A DNA stretch of 38,978 nucleotides from Tannerella sp. GTDB lineage: Bacteria; Bacteroidota; Bacteroidia; Bacteroidales; Tannerellaceae. The DNA lies in NCBI GenBank assembly GCA_031276175.1, contig JAISNP010000022.1:1-38978 (forward strand), written 5' to 3'. The notes under the pieces were generated by a model. It saw only the letters and a program-made list of their open reading frames with translations, did not search any database and was not told the origin of the DNA. Positions 17,437 through 25,289 of the stretch are shown one piece after another; position 1 is the stretch's first letter, and every line of letters begins with the position of its first letter. The position numbers and the translations under genes are program-made.

Positions 17437-17800
17437 TAATATGTATATCGGATATGATACCTCAACCGGCCGGAAGCCGTCGTCCGGACGGGCAAAAGGA
17501 CTTCCGGGTCGTGAAAAGTGCCGGAATCCTCACATGAGTTTGTTTCAACCTCACGTGAGTTTGTTTCAACCTCACGTGGGTTTATTTCAAACACACATGA
17601 GTTTGTTTCAAACACACGTGAGTTTGTTTCAACCTCACATGAGTTTGTTTCAACCTCACGCGAGTTTAAAAAAAACACACGCGAGGATTTTTCGTCTTTT
17701 CCCGGAAAAGGGCTGTTTATTCCGTCGTCCGGACGCCGCAAGAATAAATGACGATTGCGGCTTTCAACCGAGAGCGGTATCATATCCGATATACATATTA
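17437..17800. mobile_element. Array-bearing element with perfect 25-bp terminal inverted repeats
   Basis: A 25-bp sequence at 17437-17461 is repeated in perfect inverted orientation at 17776-17800 (its right copy begins GGTATCATATCC). Inside, both sides also carry a 14-bp copy of CCGTCGTCCGGACG (17477-17490 and 17722-17735), whose core CGTCCGGACG is palindromic, and a second partial match of the outer region (CTCAACCGG / TTTCAACCG). Array 3 lies in the middle. The layout (about 364 bp, inverted ends, no coding capacity) is like a MITE, but no clear target duplication is visible. The same end sequence occurs beside array 2. An alternative is that the ends are twin operators for the divergent genes. 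Confidence 0.55.
17528..17695. repeat. 21-bp palindromic tandem array 3 (8 units)
   Basis: Eight 21-bp units start at 17528 and every 21 bp to 17675, the last two degenerate. The core is CTCACGTGAG (CTCACATGAG or ACACACGTGAG in variants) followed by TTTGTTTCAA. The wider unit AACCTCACGTGAGTTT is a 16-bp palindrome with one mismatch and a 5-bp linker, the same geometry as array 1. It lies between the divergent esterase and glycosyltransferase genes; no gene is visible in this 406-bp gap. Confidence 0.94.
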
Positions 17801-17824
17801 TTAAATTAAAGACGGAAGTATAAA

Positions 17825-19015
17825 GTGGTGAAGCGAATATTGCTGGCAAATAAATTTTACTATCCTCGCGGCGGCGACTGTACGGCTGTCCTGACGACGG
17901 AAGAACTCCTGAAAGCGCATGGCCACGAGGTAGCGGTATTCAGTATGCAGCATCCCAATAATATCTCTTCGCCGTGGGAAGGTTATTTTCCGGAAGAAGT
18001 GTCTTTCTCCGCGCCTCAACTGTCCGGCAGGCTCAAGGCTGCCCGGCGGCTGTTTCGCCCGTCCGACGTGGTGACGAAATTCGAGCGCCTGCTGAATGAT
18101 TTCCGCCCGCACGTCGTACATCTTCACAATATCCACTCCTACCTCTCGCCTGCCGTAGCGCAGGTTGCCGCCCGGAAAGGCATTCGCGTCGTCTGGACGC
18201 TGCACGACTACAAACCGATATGCCCCGCATATTCATGCCTGCGGAACGGCAAGCCTTGCGAATTGTGTTTCACGAACCGCTCCGGCGTCCTTACCCGCCG
18301 CTGCATGAAGAACAGCCGTGCGGCAAGCCTGCTCGCCTGGATGGAGGCGCTGTACTGGAATCGCCGAAAACTGGAACGGATAACCGACGTCTTTATCACT
18401 CCCAGCCTGTTTATGAAGGAAAAGATGATCGCAGCCGGCTTCCGTCCGCAGCAAATCGAAACGCTGCACAACTTCATGTACCGGCAAATTCCCCCGCCGG
18501 CCGGGAAAGGCGACTATTACTGCTACGTGGGACGCCTGTCCGAAGAAAAAGGCCTGGAAACCCTGCTGGAAGCCGCCATACAACTGCCCTATCCTTTAAA
18601 AATCATTGGCGACGGCCCACTGTTCCGCTCCCTGAGCACACGGTATCCGCAGGCGCACATCAAATTTATGGGGCGGATGCCGTCCGAACGGCTGTTGCCC
18701 GTCGTACAGCGTGCCCGTTTCCTTGTCATGCCCTCCATCTGGTACGAAAACAATCCGTACAGCATAATCGAAGCGCTCTGTGCGGGCACGCCGGTGCTCG
18801 GCGCAAGGATAGGAGGCATACCGGAGTTGATCGAAGCCGGCCGCAACGGCGACTTGTTTACGTCCGGCGATGTGGAAGGCCTGCGCAACGGCATCATCTC
18901 GGCCTTTCGCCGTTTTTCCGCTTCGTATCCGTTTGGAGAAATCGCCGCTTCGGCTCAAAATAAATTTAATGCCGAAACGTTTTATGAACAATTAATGAAA
19001 TTATATGACTGCTAA
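17825..19015 (+). CDS. GT4 family glycosyltransferase
   Basis: A 396-residue GT-B glycosyltransferase. The N-terminal half has the KFYYPRGGDC loop and HLHNIHSYLSP; the C-terminal half has YVGRLSEEKGLETLL and the GT4 nucleotide-sugar motif E-x7-E in YENNPYSIIE. No ATG fits; the frame opens at GTG 17825 (or GTG 17828), preceded by GGAAG, and an in-frame stop lies at 17807. It is the first gene of a three-gene plus-strand unit, overlapping the radical SAM gene by 11 nt. It is cytoplasmic and probably adds a sugar to a surface polysaccharide or glycolipid; donor and acceptor are unknown. Confidence 0.9.
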   Translation: MVKRILLANKFYYPRGGDCTAVLTTEELLKAHGHEVAVFSMQHPNNISSPWEGYFPEEVSFSAPQLSGRLKAARRLFRPSDVVTKFERLLNDFRPHVVHLHNIHSYLSPAVAQVAARKGIRVVWTLHDYKPICPAYSCLRNGKPCELCFTNRSGVLTRRCMKNSRAASLLAWMEALYWNRRKLERITDVFITPSLFMKEKMIAAGFRPQQIETLHNFMYRQIPPPAGKGDYYCYVGRLSEEKGLETLLEAAIQLPYPLKIIGDGPLFRSLSTRYPQAHIKFMGRMPSERLLPVVQRARFLVMPSIWYENNPYSIIEALCAGTPVLGARIGGIPELIEAGRNGDLFTSGDVEGLRNGIISAFRRFSASYPFGEIAASAQNKFNAETFYEQLMKLYDC

Positions 19016-20063
19016 AATATATCGGCCGACAGACATGAGCATTATTACAACGTATCGTTGCCCGATGCGTTGCAAAATGTGCGACATATGGAATAATCCC
19101 ACAGAAGCGGACAGGGAAATCCGTCCCGAGGAACTGGAGATTCTTCCGCGCGTGCGGTTTGCCAACGTCACCGGCGGTGAACCTTTCGTCCGCAAGGATC
19201 TGGACAGGATTGTCGCCGTGCTGTTTAAGAAATCGCCGCGAGTCGTCATCTCCACTTCCGGGTGGTTTGAAGACCGGCTCGTACAACTGGCCAAAGAATT
19301 TCCCCGAATAGGCATCCGTATCAGTATCGAAGGCCTGTCGCAGAAAAACGACGAACTGCGCGGACGCCAAGGCGGTTTCGACAAGGGACTGCGCACGTTG
19401 CTCACCCTCCGGGAAATGGGATTGAAAGACATCGGATTCGGCTGTACCGTGAGCAATCACAACTCGGCCGACATGCTTGCGCTTTACCGGCTGTCCAAGG
19501 CGCTGGGAATGGAATTTGCAACGGCTGCATTCCACAATTCCTACTATTTTCACAAGTACGACAACCAAATCACGAACAAGAAAGAAGTCATCGGCAATTT
19601 CGAAAAGCTGATCGAGATGCAAATGCAGGAAAAGCATCCGAAATCCTGGAGCCGTGCGTTTTTCAACAACGGCCTGATTAATTACATCGAAGGCAACCGA
19701 CGGATGCTGCCCTGCGAAGCCGGTTCGATCAATTTCTTTGTAGATCCCTACGGCGAAGTCTATCCCTGCAACGGTCTGGAAAAGCGCCTGTGGATGGAAA
19801 GCATGGGGAATATCCGCCGGGTATCCGCGTTCGACGAAATCTGGAACAGCGAACAGGCGCAGCGCGTACGCGAAAAGGTAAGCTGCTGCCCCAAAAACTG
19901 CTGGATGGTAGGAACGGCCGCGCCGGTAATGAAGAAATACATCCGCCACCCCCTGCAATGGATGATAAAAAACAAAATCAGGAGCCTGCTGCACCGTCCG
20001 CTCTGCCTCGAACGGAAATGGTGCAACGTCGGGCAAAACCCGCAGCAGGGAAGAACGGAATGA
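19005..20063 (+). CDS. Radical SAM protein with C-terminal Cys-rich (SPASM-like) region
   Basis: A 352-residue radical SAM enzyme. The [4Fe-4S] cluster motif CxxxCxxC is C19-C23-C26 (CPMRCKMC), followed by the SAM-binding VTGGEPF (residues 55-61). The C-terminal part has PCEAGSINFF, YPCNG and CCPKNC, typical auxiliary-cluster ligands of SPASM/twitch domains. It overlaps the upstream glycosyltransferase by 11 nt and the downstream one by ATGA, so the three are co-translated. Radical SAM enzymes encoded in glycosyltransferase operons can modify a sugar, lipid or peptide; which applies here is not shown by the sequence. Confidence 0.88.
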   Translation: MTAKIYRPTDMSIITTYRCPMRCKMCDIWNNPTEADREIRPEELEILPRVRFANVTGGEPFVRKDLDRIVAVLFKKSPRVVISTSGWFEDRLVQLAKEFPRIGIRISIEGLSQKNDELRGRQGGFDKGLRTLLTLREMGLKDIGFGCTVSNHNSADMLALYRLSKALGMEFATAAFHNSYYFHKYDNQITNKKEVIGNFEKLIEMQMQEKHPKSWSRAFFNNGLINYIEGNRRMLPCEAGSINFFVDPYGEVYPCNGLEKRLWMESMGNIRRVSAFDEIWNSEQAQRVREKVSCCPKNCWMVGTAAPVMKKYIRHPLQWMIKNKIRSLLHRPLCLERKWCNVGQNPQQGRTE

Positions 20064-21160
20064 AAATCGTAGTCACCGGGCTTAGAGGATTCCCCCATAT
20101 TCAGGGCGGCGTCGAAACGCATTGCGAAGAACTGTATCCGCGGCTGGTGAAGCTGGGATGCGACGTGACGCTGCTGCGGCGCAAGCCGTTTGTCCGCGAA
20201 TCGCCCCCCCTGACCTCCTGGCGGGGGGTAAAGTTCAAAGACATGCGTGCACCGACGCAAATGGGATTCGAAGCCCTTGTCCATACCCTGAAGGGCGTAT
20301 GGTACGCATTTCGCCACCATGCGGAAATACTCCATATCCATGCCGTCGGGCCGTCTCTCGTTGTGCCATTTGCAAAACTGCTGGGGCTGAAAGTCGTGGT
20401 CACACATCACGGGCCGGACTACAACCGCCTGAAATGGGGACGGTTTGCACGTTTCATCCTGCGGACGGGCGAATATTTTGCAGCCAAACGGGCGGACGAA
20501 ATCATTGTCATCTCGACCGTCATCCGCGACCTCCTCAAAGAGAAATACAACCGCACCGGCGGCGTCCATCTCATCTACAACGGCGTGAACATGCCGGAAC
20601 GGACGGAACGGACGGACTACATCCGCAGCATGGGGCTTGTGCCGGGACGATACGTCGTGGCCGTCGGGCGATTCGTGGCGGAAAAGAACTTCGACAAACT
20701 CATCCGCGCCTTTGCGGAGCTGCCGCCGGAGGGATGCCGGCTGGTGATTGCCGGCGAAGCCGACCATCCGACGGATTATTCGGAAGCGCTCCGGAAACTG
20801 GCCGCCGAAAACAATGTCGTGCTCACGGGCATGATTAAAGGCGCCCTGCTGCAGGAGTTGTATGCCCATGCGCGGCTTTTCGTCCTGCCGTCGGCGCACG
20901 AAGGACTGCCTTTCACGCTGCTGGAAGCCATGAGCCATGGCATCGACGTCCTTGTCAGCGACATACCTGCCCATCGCGCCGTCAATCTTCCGCCGGATTG
21001 CTATTTCCGATACGAAAGCGGCGTCGTATCCAACCTGCGCAAAGCCCTGAGCGCCAAATTGTCGAATCCGGCAATGCTTCGCACCTACGACCTTGCGCCG
21101 TACGACTGGGATACGATTGCAAAAAAAACAATCGACGTATACGTGAAAATGATTGATTAA
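20060..21160 (+). CDS. GT4 family glycosyltransferase
   Basis: A 366-residue GT-B enzyme starting at the ATG that overlaps the radical SAM stop (ATGA). The start MKIVVTGLRGFPHIQGGVET, HIHAVGPSL, THHGPDYNRLKWG and VGRFVAEKNFDKLI are typical of GT4 enzymes from exopolysaccharide or lipopolysaccharide loci, and the E-x7-E motif is EGLPFTLLE. Longer in-frame upstream reading is possible but would overlap the radical SAM gene by almost 300 nt and is rejected. It converges with the unknown gene at 21157, the two stop codons overlapping by 4 nt. Confidence 0.9.
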   Translation: MKIVVTGLRGFPHIQGGVETHCEELYPRLVKLGCDVTLLRRKPFVRESPPLTSWRGVKFKDMRAPTQMGFEALVHTLKGVWYAFRHHAEILHIHAVGPSLVVPFAKLLGLKVVVTHHGPDYNRLKWGRFARFILRTGEYFAAKRADEIIVISTVIRDLLKEKYNRTGGVHLIYNGVNMPERTERTDYIRSMGLVPGRYVVAVGRFVAEKNFDKLIRAFAELPPEGCRLVIAGEADHPTDYSEALRKLAAENNVVLTGMIKGALLQELYAHARLFVLPSAHEGLPFTLLEAMSHGIDVLVSDIPAHRAVNLPPDCYFRYESGVVSNLRKALSAKLSNPAMLRTYDLAPYDWDTIAKKTIDVYVKMID

Positions 21161-21867
21161 CGTAATCCTTTTGCGCGCGCAGCCCTGCGATCGGCGCGCA
21201 CCTTCTTCAACAATTCGCGGAGAATATAGTCCTGCGCTTTGACGGCATCCGTTTTCCGGTACAGCAATTTGCCTGCGCGGGAGATTTCTTTCATGATTTC
21301 ATAAAGGTCGTTCATTTTTTCCATATTGGCCTGCATCAGTTCGCTCCGTGCGTTGACGATGGTTAATTGCTTCTGCTTGTCGGCGTTTATCGACAGCGCG
21401 GCGGCATTCAACTGTTTCGGGAAGGCTTCTGGCATTCCGTGCCGCACCAGCGCCTTATGATAAGTATGGAGATTGTCCGTCACAACCCGCAACTGGCGAA
21501 GCATACTATCCACGTCCCTGCTCCGAATCTTCCGGAATAGCTTTGTCAATCCGAATTCGGCAGCGGTAAGAGGCGCGTCGGCTTTGGCAAGTTTTAGATA
21601 GATGGACAGTTTACTGGCCAGCGCTCTAAGATTACGCATCGTTTCATGGAGCCGGGTCGTAGCCGTTTTCAGCATGACGATTTCCGATTCCGGCGACATC
21701 AGTTCCGTGCATATTCCGATTTTATCGTCAACCCCCATCACGTAGCCCTCGTCAAACTGAGGCGACAACGAGGCAAAATCTTTCAAATCTCTTTTCAGAC
21801 TTTCCGAAAGACGGTTCCCGATTACGAGTAACTCCTCATCCGTACAATGATAACTTCTTGCTTTCAT
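21157..21867 (-). CDS. Uncharacterised helical protein
   Basis: A 236-residue protein of unknown family. The ATG at 21867 (MKARSYHCTDEELL) is preferred over one 21 nt upstream. It is cytoplasmic (no signal or membrane segment) and almost entirely predicted alpha-helical and amphipathic, with strings such as LHETMRNLRALASKLS and ANMEKMNDLYEIMKEI, ending in a basic tail (RADRRAARAKGLR). It stands alone on the minus strand between the glycosyltransferase and iron-uptake units; array 4 lies upstream of it. No function is proposed. Confidence 0.8.
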   Translation of the reverse strand: MKARSYHCTDEELLVIGNRLSESLKRDLKDFASLSPQFDEGYVMGVDDKIGICTELMSPESEIVMLKTATTRLHETMRNLRALASKLSIYLKLAKADAPLTAAEFGLTKLFRKIRSRDVDSMLRQLRVVTDNLHTYHKALVRHGMPEAFPKQLNAAALSINADKQKQLTIVNARSELMQANMEKMNDLYEIMKEISRAGKLLYRKTDAVKAQDYILRELLKKVRADRRAARAKGLR

Positions 21868-22065
21868 ATTTGCTTTGTTTCTATACAATACTTATGCCGG
21901 TAAAAGTAATAAAAATATAAATACAACCCATACGTAATTTGAGTTCGATATAAAAAATTAAATACGGATACCACATAATCCGGATTACACAAAGGGCTAA
22001 CTTAATCTTTCGATATTCATTCTTACGAAAAAAAACTGCTGAATATACACAAATTTTTGGCCGAG

Positions 22066-22254
22066 AAACATGAGTCTTTGACCAAGAAACATGAGTCTTT
22101 GCGATAAAAACACGAGTCTTTTGCCGATAAACACATGTCTTTTGTTGATAAACACGTGTTTTTTGCCGATAAACACGTGTTTCTTGCCGATAAACACGTG
22201 TTTCTTGTTGATAGACTCGTGTTTTTTGCCGAAAAATAAGTATTTTTTTGTCGA
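22066..22254. repeat. 21-bp palindromic tandem array 4 (9 units)
   Basis: Nine 21-bp units start at 22066 and every 21 bp to 22234; outer units are degenerate. The best units (22150, 22171, 22192) contain the 12-bp palindrome AAACACGTGTTT followed by CTTGCCGAT; earlier units read AAACATGAGTC or AAACACGAGTC. The array occupies the 542-bp gap between the divergent unknown gene and feoAB. The rest of the gap holds the feo promoter and operator candidate (separate entries) and otherwise no gene. Confidence 0.94.
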
Positions 22255-22345
22255 TAGACAACTGCAAAAAGCTATGGGCGCGGCACACATTATAAATTCG
22301 CTCGAAAAACATGCGGTTCCGGCAGGAAAACAAAACCGATATGAA

Positions 22346-22367
22346 GAATACCCATTTATAGGTATTC
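22346..22367. promoter_or_regulatory. Dyad operator candidate upstream of feoAB
   Basis: GAATACC (22346-22352) and GGTATTC (22361-22367) form a perfect 7-bp inverted repeat with an 8-bp AT-rich spacer. Its right arm covers the position where the -33 element would lie, so a bound protein would block the promoter. An iron-responsive Fur or DtxR/MntR-type repressor would fit the downstream gene; this is inference. Confidence 0.55.
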
Positions 22368-22386
22368 CGAATCGGCCGACATGCAG

Positions 22387-22394
22387 TATTTTTG
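22387..22394 (+). promoter_or_regulatory. -7 promoter element of feoAB
   Basis: TATTTTTG matches TAnnTTTG; transcription would start near 22401, only about 9 nt before the ATG at 22410. No TTG is found at the -33 spacing, where the operator candidate lies instead, suggesting regulated or activator-assisted initiation. Confidence 0.5.
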
Positions 22395-22409
22395 TTTCAA
22401 ATTAGCGTA

Positions 22410-24872
22410 ATGAAATTATCGGAACTTAAAACAGGAGACAGCGGGCTGATCGTCAAAGTAACAGGGCGAGGCGTATTTCGCCGGAAAATCATGGAAATGG
22501 GTTTCATTCGCGGAAAAGAAGTACGGGTAATCCAGAACGCGCCGTTGAAAGACCCTATTCAATATCAAATTATGGGATACGACGTGTCTCTCCGGCGAAA
22601 CGATGCGAGCCGGATCGAGGTGGTCTCTCCGGCAAAACAAACGGACTTTCACGAGGAAACGTCCGAAACCGCATCTCCCGATTACACTTACTCTCAGGAA
22701 GATTTGCACAGCATTGCCTTGAGAAAGGGAAAAACAATCAACGTCGCACTGGTAGGCAATCCCAATTCCGGAAAAACATCGCTGTTCAACTGCGCATCGG
22801 GGGCGCACGAGCATGTAGGCAATTACGTCGGCGTGACCGTAGATGCGAAAAAGGCCGAAATTAAACATCACGGCTATACGTTCAATCTTGTCGACCTGCC
22901 CGGCACATATTCTCTGTCAAGCGCTACTGCCGAGGAAAGATATGTCCGCGACTACCTGAACCATGAATATCCCGATGTAGTCATCAACGTAGTAGACGCT
23001 TCAAACCTCGAACGCAATCTGTATCTGACTTGCCAGCTGATTGACATGGACATGCGTACCGTGATGGCGCTTAACATGTTCGACGTACTGAAGAAAAACG
23101 GGGACGAATTTGACTATCCGTCGCTTTCAAGGATGCTCGGCATACCGATGGTGCCGACCAGCGGACGTACGGGGAAAGGACTTAAGGAACTTTTCGACCG
23201 CATCATCCGGATTTATGAGGGCACAGACCCCGTGTTGCGCCACGTGCATATCAATTACGGTCAAACGCTCGAAACGAGCATCCTGCAGGTAAGGGATGCG
23301 TTGCAGGCAAACGGACGGATTGAAGACAGTCAGTCGAAACGCTATCTGGCCATCAAACTGCTGGAGCGCGATGCCGAAACGGAAGAATATATCCGCCGGA
23401 TTCCGTCGCACGAAAACATATTCAGGGAGAGGGACAAAAGCGTTGCGCAGATTGAAACGCTGCTGCCGACGGAAAGCGAAACCGCCTTTACCGATGCGCG
23501 CTACGGATTCATTTCGGGTGCGTTGCGCGAAACGTTCACGCCGAACAAAATCACGGAAATCACCCATACCCGGATAATCGACACCTTCATGACGCACAAA
23601 GTGTTCGGATTCCCGATATTCCTGCTGTTCATGTGGATTATGTTCGAAACCACGTTCCGGCTCGGCGAATATCCCATGAACTGGATTGAAGACCTGGTGG
23701 GCATTGCCGGCCGTTTTGTACAACTCCACATGGCTGAAGGCCCGCTGAAAGACCTGCTGATAGACGGCATCATCTCCGGCGTGGGAGGGGTTATCGTCTT
23801 TCTGCCCAACATCGTGATTCTTTATGCCTTTATCTCGCTGATGGAAGATTCGGGATACATGGCGCGGGCCGCGTTCATCATGGACAAACTGATGCACCGG
23901 ATGGGACTGCACGGCAAATCGTTCATCTCGCTGATCATGGGTTTCGGCTGCAACGTGCCGGCCATCCTGTCGTCACGGACAATCGAAAGCCGCAACAGCC
24001 GCATCCTCACGATGCTGATTAACCCGCTGATGAGTTGCAGCGCACGGCTACCCGTGTATCTGATTTTTATCGGCGCGTTCTTTGCCGAACATGCGGGGCT
24101 TGTGCTTTTCATTCTGTACGGTTCGGGCATCGTACTGGCCGTCGTGCTGGCGCGACTGTTCAAGCGTTTCTTCTTCAGGGAAGAAGATATTCCCTTTGTG
24201 ATGGAACTCCCGCCCTACCGGATGCCTGCGGCACGCTCGATTCTTATTCACATGTGGGACAAGGCGCAGCAATACCTGCGCAAAATGGGAGGAATCATCC
24301 TGACCGCCTCCGTCATTATCTGGTCTTTAGGATATTTTCCCAGACAGGAAGAAAGGAAGGCACAGTACGAACGGCAGATCGCCGCCATCGGACAGTCAGC
24401 CCTGCCCCCGGAGGAAAAAGAAAGTAAAACGGCCGAACTGGTTCACATGCAGGCCATCGAACATCAGGAAAACTCGTACATCGGACAAATCGGCCGTACC
24501 ATACAGCCCGCATTAAATCCGCTGGGATTCGACTGGAAGATCAGCGTAAGCCTCCTGACGGGAATGATGGCGAAAGAAGTCGTAGTAAGCACACTGAGCG
24601 TACTGTACACGGGAGAGGACACAGACGGGGCGCAGCTGGTCAAAAGGCTTAAGGAAAGCACGGACGCGGAGGGGAATCCCGTATTTACACCGTTAGTCGC
24701 GCTGTGCCTGATGTTTTTCGTACTGATATATTTCCCGTGCATATCGACCATCACCGCCATCGTGAAAGAATCTCATTCGTGGAAGTGGGGCGTATTCGTT
24801 ATTGTATATACCTGCGTGCTGGCATGGTGCGTTTCGTTCGCCGTGTACCGGGCAGGAAGTTTATTCACCTGA
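22410..24872 (+). CDS. feoB: FeoA-FeoB fusion ferrous iron transporter
   Basis: An 820-residue inner-membrane Fe(II) transporter. The ATG at 22410 (MKLSELKTGDSG) is chosen over one 18 nt upstream because it starts the FeoA domain and lies after the predicted transcript start. Residues about 1-75 are the SH3-like FeoA domain. The FeoB GTPase follows: GNPNSGKTS (116-124), DLPG (162-165), NMFD (222-225) and SGRTGKG. The C-terminal half has the Nramp-like membrane core with SGYMARAAF, GFGCNVPA and SCSARLPVY gate motifs. FeoA-FeoB fusion is common in Bacteroidota. It is followed after 15 nt by a small Cys-rich FeoB-associated gene. Confidence 0.97.
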   Translation: MKLSELKTGDSGLIVKVTGRGVFRRKIMEMGFIRGKEVRVIQNAPLKDPIQYQIMGYDVSLRRNDASRIEVVSPAKQTDFHEETSETASPDYTYSQEDLHSIALRKGKTINVALVGNPNSGKTSLFNCASGAHEHVGNYVGVTVDAKKAEIKHHGYTFNLVDLPGTYSLSSATAEERYVRDYLNHEYPDVVINVVDASNLERNLYLTCQLIDMDMRTVMALNMFDVLKKNGDEFDYPSLSRMLGIPMVPTSGRTGKGLKELFDRIIRIYEGTDPVLRHVHINYGQTLETSILQVRDALQANGRIEDSQSKRYLAIKLLERDAETEEYIRRIPSHENIFRERDKSVAQIETLLPTESETAFTDARYGFISGALRETFTPNKITEITHTRIIDTFMTHKVFGFPIFLLFMWIMFETTFRLGEYPMNWIEDLVGIAGRFVQLHMAEGPLKDLLIDGIISGVGGVIVFLPNIVILYAFISLMEDSGYMARAAFIMDKLMHRMGLHGKSFISLIMGFGCNVPAILSSRTIESRNSRILTMLINPLMSCSARLPVYLIFIGAFFAEHAGLVLFILYGSGIVLAVVLARLFKRFFFREEDIPFVMELPPYRMPAARSILIHMWDKAQQYLRKMGGIILTASVIIWSLGYFPRQEERKAQYERQIAAIGQSALPPEEKESKTAELVHMQAIEHQENSYIGQIGRTIQPALNPLGFDWKISVSLLTGMMAKEVVVSTLSVLYTGEDTDGAQLVKRLKESTDAEGNPVFTPLVALCLMFFVLIYFPCISTITAIVKESHSWKWGVFVIVYTCVLAWCVSFAVYRAGSLFT

Positions 24873-24887
24873 AAGAGTGGATGCGCA

Positions 24888-25055
24888 ATGTGGCAGGAAA
24901 TTGCAATCCTCATCATCGGAATACTCGTTTCGGCACGTGCCGGATGGAAGATATATCGCCTGTTCGTACCGTCCGGCAAGCGGTCGTCGTGCGCACATTG
25001 CGCGCATGACTGTCCGGTGAAGGCGCAAGACAAGTGTTGCGACCGGATGCGGTGA
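24888..25055 (+). CDS. FeoB-associated Cys-rich membrane protein
   Basis: A 55-residue protein beginning MWQEIAILIIGILVSARAGW: one transmembrane helix (residues about 4-18) followed by a basic and Cys-rich tail, SSCAHCAHDCPVKAQDKCC, with five Cys. This is the organisation of the small FeoB-associated proteins encoded directly after feoB in many Bacteroidota and Firmicutes. It starts 15 nt after the feoB stop. An ATG 7 nt upstream is out of frame. The Cys set may bind metal; role is unproven. Confidence 0.8.
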   Translation: MWQEIAILIIGILVSARAGWKIYRLFVPSGKRSSCAHCAHDCPVKAQDKCCDRMR

Positions 25056-25209
25056 TTCCGTTTTCACGAAAAAACAGCGCCACGGTCAGGCAGGCGCGAC
25101 GTTTCGGAACGAATGCCCTGCATAACAAATTATCAACTGCTTTTCAGCACACTACATTTCGACTATGTTGCGAAACATATTCCGATGCAAAAAAAAACCG
25201 CAAAAATCT

Positions 25210-25240
25210 TTGTTTTGTCGAAAACTTGTTCGTATGTTTG
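25210..25240 (+). promoter_or_regulatory. Promoter of the glycogen operon
   Basis: TTG (25210-25212), 20-bp spacer, TATGTTTG (25233-25240): a textbook Bacteroidota promoter. The predicted start near 25247 leaves a leader of about 43 nt before the ATG at 25290. The remaining 25056-25209 stretch contains only a weak GCGCC/GGCGC stem that might end feoB transcription. Confidence 0.75.
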
Positions 25241-25289
25241 GTTTGTGATAACAATATACATGTTTATAAACTAAAAATACAGGCAGCTT

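Noticed and set aside
22045-22065. An extra leading unit of array 4
   Set aside because: It keeps the spacing but not enough of the palindrome to count as a repeat.
25056-25100. A terminator after the FeoB-associated gene
   Set aside because: The GCGCC/GGCGC stem is only 5 bp and lacks a T-tract; too weak to call.
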